Assembly (NCBI RefSeq): GCF_021440085.1
Contig: NZ_JAKCPW010000006.1
Span: 1-64,000 of the forward strand
DNA length: 64,000 bases
Reading direction: 5' to 3'
DNA from: Dyadobacter sp. CY261
Lineage (GTDB): Bacteria > Bacteroidota > Bacteroidia > Cytophagales > Spirosomataceae
Below are positions 51,768-61,022 of this stretch, in pieces (within the stretch, counting starts at the first letter, position 1; every line of letters begins with the position of its first letter). A model generated the notes under the pieces. The model had not been told where the DNA came from, searched no databases, and saw nothing but the letters and a program-made list of their open reading frames with translations. Both the position numbers and the translations under genes were made by a program.

Positions 51768-52618
51768 TTAAAGAATGGCTGGCAAGTTACAACCCTACCA
51801 ACAAGGATGATGCGACTCAGGCGCTGCGTGAAATCATGCAGGAAGTCGCGTTAGCGGGGCTGTATCGTAAAGGCTTCTTTGAAAAGGCTGCTTTTTACGG
51901 CGGCACCGCGCTTCGCATCTTTTACGGACTCGACCGATTTTCTGAGGACCTCGACTTCTCGCTGCTCGAAGTGGATCCCGATTTTTCGATCAATACCTAT
52001 TTGCCTGCGATAGTCGATGAATTCGAAGCCTTGGGAATGCATGTGTCAATCAAGGAAAAACAAAAAGCAGTTAATACGAACATTGATTCGGCATTCCTGA
52101 AATCAGAAACTATATGGCGTGAACTCGTTTTGGAGGGTGTCGTGCCGCAGCAGGGGCTCGGACAAACGGCCAGCATCAAGATCAAGCTGGAAGTCGATAC
52201 GATGCCGCCTCCGGGATTTGATACCGAAGAAAAGCTGCTACTTCAACCATTCTCGTTTTATGTGAAGTGTTTCAGCATTTCCGACCTCTTCGCCGGAAAA
52301 ATGCATGCACTGCTTTTCAGGAAATGGAAAGATAATGTCAAGGGGCGTGACTGGTACGATATGGAATGGTATATCAGAAAAGGCGTTGCATTGAACCTCA
52401 GACACTTTGCGCTACGTGCGAAAGACAGCGGCGACTGGGAGCAGGAAAATATCAGTGAAGCGGAGTTCAGGGAACTGCTGAATGCAAAAATTGAAGCAGT
52501 TAACTTCCAGCGGATCAAGGATGACATTCGGCGATTTATACCGAATGCCAGCGTTTTAGATATTTGGAGCCCACAGTACTTTCATGATTTGTCGGCAAAA
52601 TTGAAAGTCGGGCCTTGA
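51764..52618 (+). CDS. abiEii: AbiEii-type nucleotidyltransferase toxin
   Basis: 284 residues with the nucleotidyltransferase motif FYGGTALRIFYGLDRFSEDL followed by DFSLLEVDPDFS, KCFSISDLFAGKMHALLFRK and RDWYDMEWYI, matching AbiEii/AbiGii. AbiEii toxins are GTP-binding nucleotidyltransferases that cause growth arrest in phage infection. Overlaps abiEi by four bases, so the pair is translationally coupled. Confidence 0.92.
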   Translation: MIKEWLASYNPTNKDDATQALREIMQEVALAGLYRKGFFEKAAFYGGTALRIFYGLDRFSEDLDFSLLEVDPDFSINTYLPAIVDEFEALGMHVSIKEKQKAVNTNIDSAFLKSETIWRELVLEGVVPQQGLGQTASIKIKLEVDTMPPPGFDTEEKLLLQPFSFYVKCFSISDLFAGKMHALLFRKWKDNVKGRDWYDMEWYIRKGVALNLRHFALRAKDSGDWEQENISEAEFRELLNAKIEAVNFQRIKDDIRRFIPNASVLDIWSPQYFHDLSAKLKVGP

Positions 52619-52652
52619 ACTGACGTATTTACTTAAAGTAATTTCTGAATCC

Positions 52653-54290
52653 CTACTTCGCCAATTGCAAATCCGCAATACTCTTAATCCTATTCCTTTC
52701 CAAAAACGCATCAATAGTCTCAAAATGCTCAATCACTCGTTTGTCTTTGAATTCAAAAACCTTTTGTGACAAACCTTGTAAAAAATCACGATCGTGAGAG
52801 ACCAGCACCAACGTTCCATCAAAGTTTCTAAGTGCTTCTTTCAAAACATCCTTCGACTTTAAATCCAGGTGGTTCGTAGGCTCATCGAGAATCAACAGGT
52901 TTACAGGTTCCAGGAGCAACTTCACCATGGCAAGCCGGGTTTTTTCTCCACCCGACAATACACTTACTTTTTTGTCGATATCTTCACCCTGAAACATGAA
53001 GGCTCCCAATATATTCTTGATCTGGGTTCTTACATCTCCTTCTGCAACCTCGTCAACCGTCTGAAAAATAGTCAGATTAGGATCCAAAAGTGATGCCTGG
53101 TTTTGCGCGAAATAGCCAACCTTCACATTATGCCCAAGCTGGCAGGTTCCGTCCACAGCTATCTGGCCCATAATGGCTTTGATCATCGTCGATTTCCCTT
53201 CACCATTTCGGCCCACAAATGATACCTTTTCCCCTCTTGAAATGGTCATGCTTGCGTTTTTGAACACAACCTGATCCCCGTAGGATTTTGACACATCTTT
53301 CACGGTAACCGGATAGTCCCCTGACCGTGGTGAAGGTGGAAAACGAAGTTTAAGAGCTGAATTGTCAATTTCATCAATTTCAATAATTTCCAGTTTCTCC
53401 AACATGCGTTCGCGGGAGGATACCTGGTTGGTTTTGGAATATGTCCCGCGAAAGCGTTCGATGAATTGCATATTATCAGCAATCATTTTCTGCTGTTCCT
53501 GATACGCCTTCACCTGATGTGACCTGCGCTCCTCACGCAACACCAGGTAATGTGAATAGTTGGCTTTATAGTCAAAAATCCGCCCCATAGTTACTTCAAT
53601 GGTACGGTTGGTGATATTGTCGATAAAGGCACGGTCGTGAGAAATAACCATTACTGCATTGGCCTTATTCACCAAAAAATCTTCCAGCCACATCACCGAT
53701 TCAATGTCAATATGGTTGGTAGGCTCATCCAGCAAAATAAGGTCCGGCTTCTGCAATAGTATTTTGGCAAGCTCAATGCGCATACGCCATCCGCCACTGA
53801 ATTCCTTAGTTTGCCGCTGAAAATCTTCCGGCCTGAATCCTAATCCTTTCAAGGCTTTCTCAACCTCCGCGTCATAATTGACTTCTTCCAGCTGGTAATA
53901 TTTTTCACCCAGTTCGGTAACCTGTTCGATGATGGCCATATATTCATCGCTCTCGTAATCTGTGCGGGTTTCGAGTGCAAGGTTCAGTTTTTCCATCTCG
54001 GCACGCATTTCAAAAACCTGCTTGAACGCCTTGGCCGCTTCCTCGAAAACAGTACAGTTATCTTCGGTAAGTAAATGTTGCGGCAAATAAGCGATCACGG
54101 CGTCTTTGGGCGCACGTACATAGCCGCGATTGGCTTTTTGTTCACCAGCGATAATTTTCATCATGGTGGATTTCCCCGCTCCATTCTTACCCATCAGGGC
54201 AATTTTATCAGTAGGATTGATAACGAAGGAAACTTCGCTAAAAAGGACAGATCCGCTAAATTCAACGGCCAAATTTTCAACTGTAATCAT
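52653..54290 (-). CDS. ABC-F family ATPase
   Basis: 545 residues from the ATG at 54290 (MITVENLAVEFSGSVLFSEV). Two ABC domains: GKNGAGKSTMMKIIAG with FSGGWRMRIELAKIL and LILLDEPTNHIDIES; then GRNGEGKSTMIKAIMG with LSGGEKTRLAMVKLL and LLILDEPTNHLDLKS, joined by the charged linker typical of ABC-F proteins. No membrane segments. It acts on the ribosome in translation or antibiotic resistance; the member most like Uup/EttA-type housekeeping factors. A longer frame adds 23 residues upstream without family support. Confidence 0.93.
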   Translation of the reverse strand: MITVENLAVEFSGSVLFSEVSFVINPTDKIALMGKNGAGKSTMMKIIAGEQKANRGYVRAPKDAVIAYLPQHLLTEDNCTVFEEAAKAFKQVFEMRAEMEKLNLALETRTDYESDEYMAIIEQVTELGEKYYQLEEVNYDAEVEKALKGLGFRPEDFQRQTKEFSGGWRMRIELAKILLQKPDLILLDEPTNHIDIESVMWLEDFLVNKANAVMVISHDRAFIDNITNRTIEVTMGRIFDYKANYSHYLVLREERRSHQVKAYQEQQKMIADNMQFIERFRGTYSKTNQVSSRERMLEKLEIIEIDEIDNSALKLRFPPSPRSGDYPVTVKDVSKSYGDQVVFKNASMTISRGEKVSFVGRNGEGKSTMIKAIMGQIAVDGTCQLGHNVKVGYFAQNQASLLDPNLTIFQTVDEVAEGDVRTQIKNILGAFMFQGEDIDKKVSVLSGGEKTRLAMVKLLLEPVNLLILDEPTNHLDLKSKDVLKEALRNFDGTLVLVSHDRDFLQGLSQKVFEFKDKRVIEHFETIDAFLERNRIKSIADLQLAK

Positions 54291-54438
54291 CTTCTCATTT
54301 TTTGAAGCCGCAAAGGTACGATGATACGACCGAAAGAACGAAAAAAGCCATTGAACCAATTGTTACTTAGCGGCGTATCCAAGTGAGAACGCTACGTTCT
54401 GCCTAACTACTTTACAAGCAGGTAAACCACTACAATAT

Positions 54439-54687
54439 ATGGACTTACGTACGACATTATCAGTAAATGAGACCTTTATGGAAATGCTGATGGATTGCAA
54501 AAACCGTGGAGCGAAAGCGGAAATGATTCTGGACATCAACGGACTTGAACGGGCTGAGGGAGTAATACAGCAGATTTACCCTGACGATCCAAACCCTTAC
54601 ATTGAACTACAAGACGGGAGGACGATTGTAGAAAAAACGATTATTGCCCTTAATGGAATTTTTCGGCCGGAGTATTCAGGGTGTTAA
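54439..54687 (+). CDS. Conserved-looking hypothetical protein
   Basis: 82 residues, soluble, with MDLRTTLSVNETFMEMLMDC and AEMILDINGLERAEGVIQQI. Protein-like composition and a clear ATG. No family recognised. A small stand-alone gene. Confidence 0.6.
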   Translation: MDLRTTLSVNETFMEMLMDCKNRGAKAEMILDINGLERAEGVIQQIYPDDPNPYIELQDGRTIVEKTIIALNGIFRPEYSGC

Positions 54688-54831
54688 CAAGCTATTGAGA
54701 AAGGATTCTGTGTAATTCGAGGTTGATGAAGTAATGGTTGCCCCCGATAGTCTTCATTTCAACTATGTCCATTTCCGCAACGCGCCCAACTTTCACTGTG
54801 AAAATTTACAAATTATACCGAACATTGTAAT

Positions 54832-55185
54832 ATGTCACCGCACGTTAAACAGAGAATTGGAAAATTTGAGGGCATTGTTTCCCTTGGTCCGGAACTTCGT
54901 TATCGCGTCGGCAAGATGAAGTTGAAGTACACTTCCAAAATTACATATGATGGTGTTGTGACAAAGGACGAGTCAGGTGTGGTGAAGATGGATGGAGGCT
55001 TCGGGCAAAGAGCATTTGATTATGGCCTCGCAGGCGGCGCCGGCATTGCTTATCCTACAAAATCCTTTAAGATTTTCGCAGAAGCACGTTATCACCTCGG
55101 ACTCCGGCGATTGGTTGACGATCTGAAAATGTACAACCGCGGCACATCGTTCCACGTGGGCGTGCTGGTCCCGATGCCGCGCTGA
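54832..55185 (+). pseudogene. C-terminal piece of an outer-membrane beta-barrel (PorT-like) protein
   Basis: 117 residues with alternating beta pattern (EGIVSLGPELRYRVGKMKLK, then AGGAGIAYPTKSFKIFAEAR). It ends FHVGVLVPMPR like small outer-membrane barrels, but signal peptide and most strands are missing. It is probably the remnant of a longer gene, cut near 54700-54830. Confidence 0.55.
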
Positions 55186-55227
55186 ACGTAGCTACCTGAT
55201 ATTGAAATTTTCAATATCTTAGGCTCC

Positions 55228-56004
55228 ATGCTTAATCAATTGATCAATGTATTTTGGACCCTCGTTTCATTCAGCGTGACCGGCCACTATTGGGGTCAGT
55301 ACTTTGCTGAAAGACGCTCTCTATGGTTGGTCTACGTTTTTATCGTGATCAGTGTGTTCGCCTACAATATCCCTGCAAAATGGCTTTCGTTTTTCACACT
55401 TAGTACAAATACCCGCACTTATGAATTGGTTGGTATAAGAGTAATGCGCTGGTTCGTCCAGGATGGGATGCTTGTCAGCCGAATCCAACGAATGTCAGGC
55501 AAAAAACATAAGGTCATTATAAACAGCCAGAGCATCATACGTCAACCGATTCAAGATCAACATATTCGTGCAACCATTTCTGCCGAAATATGGTCTCTGC
55601 TTTACAAACCGATCGTAGGTATGAATAAGATTAATCTATCAAAATCCGGGCCGTCAGTTTTCTTAATGGCCGTTTTATTGTTTACAACGAATTGCAAAAG
55701 CGACGACCCTGTTCGGGAAGTGGACACGGTATGTGGAGTTGCAGATCCTATAAATAATTTGAAATGGCTGAATGACGAGTTCAGGTTATTTGTTGGAGGA
55801 CCGGAAATAAATGGAATTGTCTTGTTCGAATACAATGGAAATCAGGTAATTGAAGTTCAGAATAGCCTTTTTAGCTCTACAAACATACACCAGCATCTGT
55901 GTAATGGAGCGAAACTCGACTTACAGTCTCCACAGGCACTCAGTGATTATCGCGCCCGGCGAAAAGAGGTCAAAGTCCTGTATGGCACCAAGATGTGGCA
56001 ATAA
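55228..56004 (+). CDS. Composite gene: membrane fragment fused in frame to a lipoprotein
   Basis: 258 residues in one frame. Residues 1-120 resemble the start of a CrtO-type glycosyl-diaponeurosporenoate acyltransferase (VFWTLVSFSVTGHYWGQYFA, RVMRWFVQDG). At about residue 132 (55621) a new start begins MNKINLSKSGPSVFLMAVLL then FTTNCKSDDP, a lipoprotein signal with lipobox. The lipoprotein (55621-56004) is probably the real gene, with a truncated membrane gene joined before it; the frame may be a chance fusion or a recent deletion. I do not recognise the lipoprotein family. Confidence 0.5.
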   Translation: MLNQLINVFWTLVSFSVTGHYWGQYFAERRSLWLVYVFIVISVFAYNIPAKWLSFFTLSTNTRTYELVGIRVMRWFVQDGMLVSRIQRMSGKKHKVIINSQSIIRQPIQDQHIRATISAEIWSLLYKPIVGMNKINLSKSGPSVFLMAVLLFTTNCKSDDPVREVDTVCGVADPINNLKWLNDEFRLFVGGPEINGIVLFEYNGNQVIEVQNSLFSSTNIHQHLCNGAKLDLQSPQALSDYRARRKEVKVLYGTKMWQ

Positions 56005-56035
56005 AAAAGGACTGTCACCAACAGTCCCCAAGTTC

Positions 56036-56323
56036 CTAAACCTTTTCCCCCATCTTTTCAAATCCTTCCCAAAGTACCTTCAAATCAAAAAGCGCCAATT
56101 TCTCGGGCGTATCGAACGGGATATCCGAATGATAAAGCGCCAGATCATGGATCATTCTGAGCGAATGCGCCAGCTCCTTACAGCCCTGACATTCCACAAG
56201 ATACCAAAACTCGGCCTGGGAATCTGTCAGCGATGCGCTGACATTTGATGCGTGACGTGCATCATGCGTTGGGGTGACTGAATGTGCATTCGAGCCAACA
56301 CCTGAACCATCCGAAGTTTGCAT
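56036..56323 (-). CDS. Small hypothetical protein
   Basis: 95 residues, ATG at 56323. Acidic helical second half (FWYLVECQGCKELAHSLRMI, then DTPEKLALFDLKVLWEGFEK). A structured RNA candidate lies 28-100 nt upstream and could be its 5' leader. No family recognised. Confidence 0.5.
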   Translation of the reverse strand: MQTSDGSGVGSNAHSVTPTHDARHASNVSASLTDSQAEFWYLVECQGCKELAHSLRMIHDLALYHSDIPFDTPEKLALFDLKVLWEGFEKMGEKV

Positions 56324-56350
56324 GTAAAATGGATTAGTGTGATAAGATAA

Positions 56351-56423
56351 GGAGAGGTCACCGCAAACTTCGTCAAAGAGCTAACTTTGATAGGTTTCGG
56401 GACTTGCACCCGTATGCCTCTCC
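56351..56423 (-). ncRNA. Candidate three-stem RNA element (cloverleaf-like)
   Basis: GGAGAGG (56351-56357) pairs with CCTCTCC (56417-56423) over 7 bp. Inside lie a TCAAAG/CTTTGA stem (56373-56378 with 56385-56390) and a CGGG/CCCG stem with a 7-nt loop (56398-56412). Read on the minus strand that loop is TGCAAGT, one base away from a tRNA T-loop, but the arm order does not fit a normal tRNA. It may be a cis-regulatory RNA for the gene starting at 56323. Strand is uncertain because the stems pair either way. Confidence 0.4.
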
Positions 56424-56516
56424 AAGGCCATTTTTTCCTAGTTTTTACCATTAGCTCTATATTTTATTTTCAAAGTTTGCGGGGCAAATATAGGGGAATA
56501 TTCTGATGGGTGGTGG

Positions 56517-56780
56517 ATGGATGAACTAACGGTGGCAGTGCGGATGAGCGCATTGGTTTATCAGTTAGAAAACCTGGGATATCTGAATCGCACTCCGGAT
56601 CCGGATGATGGTCGGGCAGCCCTTTTTATTCTGACTCCCAAGGGCGAGCAACTGAAAAAAATAGCCAAGAAAATAAATCGCGGTTTTGAACAACGATGGG
56701 AAGAGGCAGTAGGCGTAGAAAACTATAAACTACTCAGGGAATTATTGCTAAAAATGATTGAATCTGCTTCACAAGGATGA
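56517..56780 (+). pseudogene. MarR-family regulator, N-terminally truncated
   Basis: 87 residues covering recognition helix, wing and dimer helix of a MarR protein (MSALVYQLENLGYLNRTPDP, DDGRAALFILTPKGEQLKKI). The first helix-turn, normally about 60 residues, is absent, and the frame opens directly after the RNA candidate. Probably a remnant. It may have controlled the glycosyltransferase operon at 57125. Confidence 0.6.
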
Positions 56781-57124
56781 GTGTGATCATTCCCTGAAAT
56801 ATGAGCACTACTACCTATGGAAATGGGTGGTAGTCTCCATTTTATGCGGGTAGCGGGGCTGGTAATTTTGTGATGTCGAAAGACAAAATAGAAAAAGAAT
56901 CCGTCAAGCCGGACAGGAACCTTCCGGACAGTCTGTACGGGTCGATCAATCAGACCCAATATTGGGTGACCGGCACCTTCGTCGTTCAACCGGCCGGATG
57001 GCTCAATACGGCTACCCAACTAATCTCGATAGGTACTGCGTCCATCAGAGGGGTTTTCCGGGTCAAACCTGTCGGCCAGCTGTGAGAGTTTTAGTAATAA
57101 TCATCAAATCAATCCCTGTTAGTC
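56781..57124. other. Gene-free stretch with promoter of the glycosyltransferase operon
   Basis: No convincing gene. A frame at 56870-57085 on the plus strand has GTASIRGVFRVKPVGQL at its end but no recognisable domain or good start context. The last 40 bases before 57125 probably hold the promoter of the GT1-kinase-regulator genes. Confidence 0.4.
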
Positions 57125-58426
57125 ATGAAAAAAATACTTTTTGCCAACATGCCTTATGAAGGTCATTTCAATCCCCTCACCGGCATAGCCATGCACCTGA
57201 AATCACTCGGTCACGACGTCAGATGGTATTCGGGAAGCATCTTTAAAGAAAAGATCGGCCGCCTCGGCATTCCCTACTACCCCTTCAAGAATGCACTTGA
57301 TTTCAATCAGCACAATGTCCACATCCTGTTCCCCGAGCGCGACAAAATCCGTGGGGCCGTTGGCAAACTGAAATATGATCTTAAAACCGCATTCATATTA
57401 AGGTCAACAGAGTTTTATGAAGATATCAAAGAGATAAACGAGTCCTGGTCATTCGACCTGCTTATCAGCGACATCGCATTTACCGGCATGCCGTTCGTCA
57501 AGGAAAAACTGAACAAGAAAGTAGTGTCGGTAGGCGTGTTCCCTCTTATCGAAAGCTCCCGGGACCTGCCTCCTACCGGGTTGGCTATGACGCCTTCCAA
57601 CAGCTTTTTCGGACGAAGAAAACAGGACGTCTTTCGCTTTCTGGCGGACAAGATCATCTTCAGGGAAGCCGCCAACCTTTTCGCCAGGCTTTTCCGCGAG
57701 CATGGACTGGTTCCGGTCGAGGGCAATATCTTCGACGTCCTGTGCAAAAAAACGGATCTCCTCCTCCAAAGCGGTACACCGGGGTTTGAATACAGCCGCT
57801 CCGATATGAGCAAAAAGGTGCGGTTCGTGGGACCATTGCTGCCCTTCACAAAAGGGAATAAAGGCCCTACTGACCTTGGAGAACAACTCGGAAAATATGA
57901 AAAGGTGATCCTGGTCACACAGGGTACGATGGAAAAAGACCCGGAGAAGATTCTCGTTCCTACGCTTGATACATTCAAAGACACCCCCGTGCTGGTGATC
58001 GCCACGACGGGTGGGATGGGCACGTCGGAGTTACAGGCACGTTATCCGCAAAAGAACATCGTCATCCGCGACTTTATTCCTTTTAATGACATCATGCCGC
58101 ATTGTGATGTGTACGTCACCAACGGAGGGTATGGCGGTGTAATGCTGGGGATACAAAATCAGCTGCCGCTGGTCGCGGCGGGTGTCCATGAAGGCAAAAA
58201 CGAAATCAATGCCCGGATCGGCTATTTCAAACTAGGGATCGACCTTAAAACTGAATTTCCAACACCCGCGCAAATCAGAGCGGGTGTGGAAAAGGTACTT
58301 TCCGACGGTGCATATAAAAACAATGTGAAAAAACTCAGCCTGGAATTCAAAGATTATAACCCCCATTCGCTTTGTACACAATACATTGATGACCTCCTCG
58401 ATATCAAAACACCTGAGCTGATATAA
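57125..58426 (+). CDS. GT1/MGT-type glycosyltransferase
   Basis: 433 residues. N-terminal GT-B half starts ILFANMPYEGHFNPLTGIAM. The C-terminal half has VTQGTMEKDPEKILVPTLDT and the donor-binding signature HCDVYVTNGGYGGVMLGIQN, then QLPLVAAGVHEGKNEINARI. It fits macrolide/UDP-glycosyltransferases acting on small hydrophobic molecules. Its stop overlaps the kinase ATG (TAATG), an unusual coupling of a glycosyltransferase to a sensor kinase. Confidence 0.92.
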   Translation: MKKILFANMPYEGHFNPLTGIAMHLKSLGHDVRWYSGSIFKEKIGRLGIPYYPFKNALDFNQHNVHILFPERDKIRGAVGKLKYDLKTAFILRSTEFYEDIKEINESWSFDLLISDIAFTGMPFVKEKLNKKVVSVGVFPLIESSRDLPPTGLAMTPSNSFFGRRKQDVFRFLADKIIFREAANLFARLFREHGLVPVEGNIFDVLCKKTDLLLQSGTPGFEYSRSDMSKKVRFVGPLLPFTKGNKGPTDLGEQLGKYEKVILVTQGTMEKDPEKILVPTLDTFKDTPVLVIATTGGMGTSELQARYPQKNIVIRDFIPFNDIMPHCDVYVTNGGYGGVMLGIQNQLPLVAAGVHEGKNEINARIGYFKLGIDLKTEFPTPAQIRAGVEKVLSDGAYKNNVKKLSLEFKDYNPHSLCTQYIDDLLDIKTPELI

Positions 58427-60282
58427 TGTTACCCGTCGGTCGATTCGTAGTCATTTTATACTTGCTGTCTGCAATGACCGTAATGGGCCAGACAACGGAA
58501 CTGCCTGTAATCGAGCTGGATTACAGGCAGTCCAATTATTCTGTCGGACGAAATATGCTGATGCTGGAAGATCCTACCAACGCATTGCAGCTAAGCAACG
58601 TAGAAGGCAAGCCGGAATTGTTCCGGCCTATGACCCAGGAAATCCTGAACGTAGGGCCCAGTGCTTCCACATTCTGGTTGAAGTTGCGTGTAGTAAGCAA
58701 AATGCAGCAGGAATGGTTTCTGCACGTGCGAGCACCATTTCTGAAACAGGTCGACCTCTTTACAGAGACCCGGCCTAGTTATGACCAAATCGAAATGCAC
58801 ATCACGAACGTCGGTTCTGCATTGCCTTATCATGACCGACCGGTCCTCACCAATCAGACAATCCTGCCGCTCAATCTGATTAGAAAAGATACTGCAACGA
58901 TCTATCTGCGCGTGCGCAGCAACTCCATTATACGCGTGCCGCTTGAAATCTCGACCCTTCAGCACATTTATGAAAACAGCCAGGAGAATGACATCGCTCA
59001 CGGCTTTTATTTTGGATTGATCGCTGCGCTGATCATTTACAATCTGTTTGTATTTATTTCGATACGGGAGCGCTCTTATTTGTACTACGTGTTTTATATT
59101 TTCTGCGTAGCAATGAACATCAGCTATATCAAAGGCCATTTTCTGCAGTTCATGGTCCCGCATTTTCCACAGGCCAATCATTCCAATTATTCCGGCAGCC
59201 TCGCTTTTATATTCGCGTTGCTTTTCACCAATTCATTCCTGAACACAAGCTATTATTGCCCACGCCTGAAAAAACTGGGCTGGCTGATTGTGGTGTCATG
59301 CGTCGCGATAATTGTGCTTTCACTGTCAGGTTATTTATTGCTGGGCTTTCAGCTTAACTGGCTGACCGTGGGCTTCTTCCTTATCTACTCCAATCTGATC
59401 GGTTTTGCAGTGCTAAGGCAGGGATTCAAGCCAGCCAAGTACTACCTGATGGCCTTCACTGCATTACTGGCAGGCATTTTAATTTTCATGATGAAGGACA
59501 TGGCTGTTATTCCCGAGAACTGGTTTACGGAGGGCTCCTATCAGATCGGGTCCGGCCTGGAAGCGATCATTCTTTCTTTCGCGCTGGCTAATAAGCTTAA
59601 TACGTATAAAAGGGAGAAGGAAGTAACCCAGGCGGAGGCCCTGGCGCAGGCAAAGCTTTTCTCACAGCAGTTGATCGGTTCACAGGAAAGCGAGCGCAAG
59701 CGGGTGGCAGCAGAACTGCATGACAGTCTGGGGCAAAGTCTGGGGATGGTTAAAAACAAGGTCCTGATGATCAAGAGAGATACTGAGAAACCTCAGCTGC
59801 GGGAAAAACAGCTCAGAGATTTGGAAGAGATGGTCACTGACGCTATTCAGGAGGTCCGCAATATTTCTTATAATCTGCGTCCGCTGCATCTGGAACTGCT
59901 GGGGATCACGCAATCGCTGCATAGTTTACTGGAAGATGTCGTGGAAACAGGCTTGATCGGGCTGGAAACCGATATTCAAAACTTTGATAACCTGCTCACC
60001 AAAACCAATGAGATGAATGTTTTTAGGATCGTCCAGGAGTGTTTTAACAACATTCTCAAGCACGCCCAGGCCAATGCGGCGCGAATTCAGATAAGCAAGA
60101 AAGATACGATGATAGCTATACGTATAGAGGACAACGGTGTGGGTATCGGGCCTGTTGCCACGGAAAAGGGAGGCTTTGGGATGATCGGAATCCGGGAGCG
60201 GCTCAACATCCTCAACGGCCAGATCGAAATCCTCGAAAACAAGCCATCCGGTACTATTATTAATATTCAAATTCCTTTCTGA
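58426..60282 (+). CDS. 7TMR-DISM sensor histidine kinase
   Basis: 618 residues: signal peptide, a 7TMR-DISM extracellular domain at about 25-180, seven membrane segments about 190-395, a coiled coil, HisKA_3 with ESERKRVAAELHDSLGQSLG and an ATPase domain with RIVQECFNNILKHAQ and GGFGMIGIRERLNIL. The partner regulator follows two bases after its stop. Confidence 0.94.
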   Translation: MLPVGRFVVILYLLSAMTVMGQTTELPVIELDYRQSNYSVGRNMLMLEDPTNALQLSNVEGKPELFRPMTQEILNVGPSASTFWLKLRVVSKMQQEWFLHVRAPFLKQVDLFTETRPSYDQIEMHITNVGSALPYHDRPVLTNQTILPLNLIRKDTATIYLRVRSNSIIRVPLEISTLQHIYENSQENDIAHGFYFGLIAALIIYNLFVFISIRERSYLYYVFYIFCVAMNISYIKGHFLQFMVPHFPQANHSNYSGSLAFIFALLFTNSFLNTSYYCPRLKKLGWLIVVSCVAIIVLSLSGYLLLGFQLNWLTVGFFLIYSNLIGFAVLRQGFKPAKYYLMAFTALLAGILIFMMKDMAVIPENWFTEGSYQIGSGLEAIILSFALANKLNTYKREKEVTQAEALAQAKLFSQQLIGSQESERKRVAAELHDSLGQSLGMVKNKVLMIKRDTEKPQLREKQLRDLEEMVTDAIQEVRNISYNLRPLHLELLGITQSLHSLLEDVVETGLIGLETDIQNFDNLLTKTNEMNVFRIVQECFNNILKHAQANAARIQISKKDTMIAIRIEDNGVGIGPVATEKGGFGMIGIRERLNILNGQIEILENKPSGTIINIQIPF

Positions 60283-60284
60283 CC

Positions 60285-60926
60285 ATGGAAATCAGGCTGC
60301 TGATTGCTGACGACCACCCCATATTTCTGAAAGGGCTCAAAGAAGTGATCGAAATGGACGCCGATCTGAAAGTGATCGTCAGTGCGAAAAACGGTCAGGA
60401 AGCGCTGCTTTCTTTTCAGTCGCACAGCGTGGATGTCGTCGTTCTGGACATCGACATGCCGCGTATGACCGGACTGGAGGCTGCTGAGAAAATGCTTCAT
60501 ATCCAACCGGACCTTCCGATCATTATCCTTACGATGCATAAGGAAAAGGCTCCATTTTTGAAAGCGCTGGAAATCGGCGTATTGGGCTATGTCCTCAAAG
60601 AAAACGCCGTTTCCGATATTGTGCACGCGATTTACAAGGCCAAAGACGGCGAACTTTACCTGAGCCCCGAAATATCGGCCTACCTCCTCAAAAAGACATC
60701 GGCCCTGCAACGACAATCGAAAAACGACCTGAAAGCATTGCTCACCCCGTCTGAAACACACATCATGAAAATGATCTCCGAATACAAATCCAGCAAGGAA
60801 ATCGCTGACGAGCTTTTCATCAGTGAAAAAACAGTGTCCAACCACCGTATGAATATCGCCAAAAAGCTGAACCTGACGGGAAAGAACAGCTTGTTACGAT
60901 TTGCGCTGGAGCAGCGTTGGGGGTAA
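60285..60926 (+). CDS. NarL/LuxR-type response regulator
   Basis: 213 residues. Receiver with DDHPIFLKGLKEVIEMD, Asp in VVVLDIDMPRMTG and YVLKENAV; C-terminal LuxR helix-turn-helix (LTPSETHIMKMISEYKSSKE, then IADELFISEKTVSNHRMNIA). It is the cognate regulator of the kinase and probably controls this glycosyltransferase operon or membrane-lipid genes. Confidence 0.95.
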   Translation: MEIRLLIADDHPIFLKGLKEVIEMDADLKVIVSAKNGQEALLSFQSHSVDVVVLDIDMPRMTGLEAAEKMLHIQPDLPIIILTMHKEKAPFLKALEIGVLGYVLKENAVSDIVHAIYKAKDGELYLSPEISAYLLKKTSALQRQSKNDLKALLTPSETHIMKMISEYKSSKEIADELFISEKTVSNHRMNIAKKLNLTGKNSLLRFALEQRWG

Positions 60927-60952
60927 GGAGAAAGCCGTGAAAATTCGTTGTT

Positions 60953-60999
60953 ACCTGTCGGCGATAGTCGACGAACTTGAAACCTTGGGAATCACATCA
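60953..60999 (+). pseudogene. Short relic of an abiEii gene
   Basis: The sequence GCGATAGTCGACGAACTTGA, then AACCTTGGGAA, aligns to 52010-52042 inside abiEii (encoding AIVDEFEALG); here the frame gives YLSAIVDELETLGI. About 45 bp long and without start or stop. A scar from an earlier rearrangement. Confidence 0.6.
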
Positions 61000-61022
61000 A
61001 ACAGAGCTATTAAAACACCAGC

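Noticed and set aside
56351-56423. A normal tRNA gene
   Set aside because: The acceptor-like stem is right, but the T-like arm lies next to the 5' acceptor strand and no anticodon arm of correct size follows; kept only as a structured RNA candidate.
56870-57085. A 71-codon frame before the GT1 gene
   Set aside because: No recognisable domain, no good start context, low-complexity translation; likely chance.
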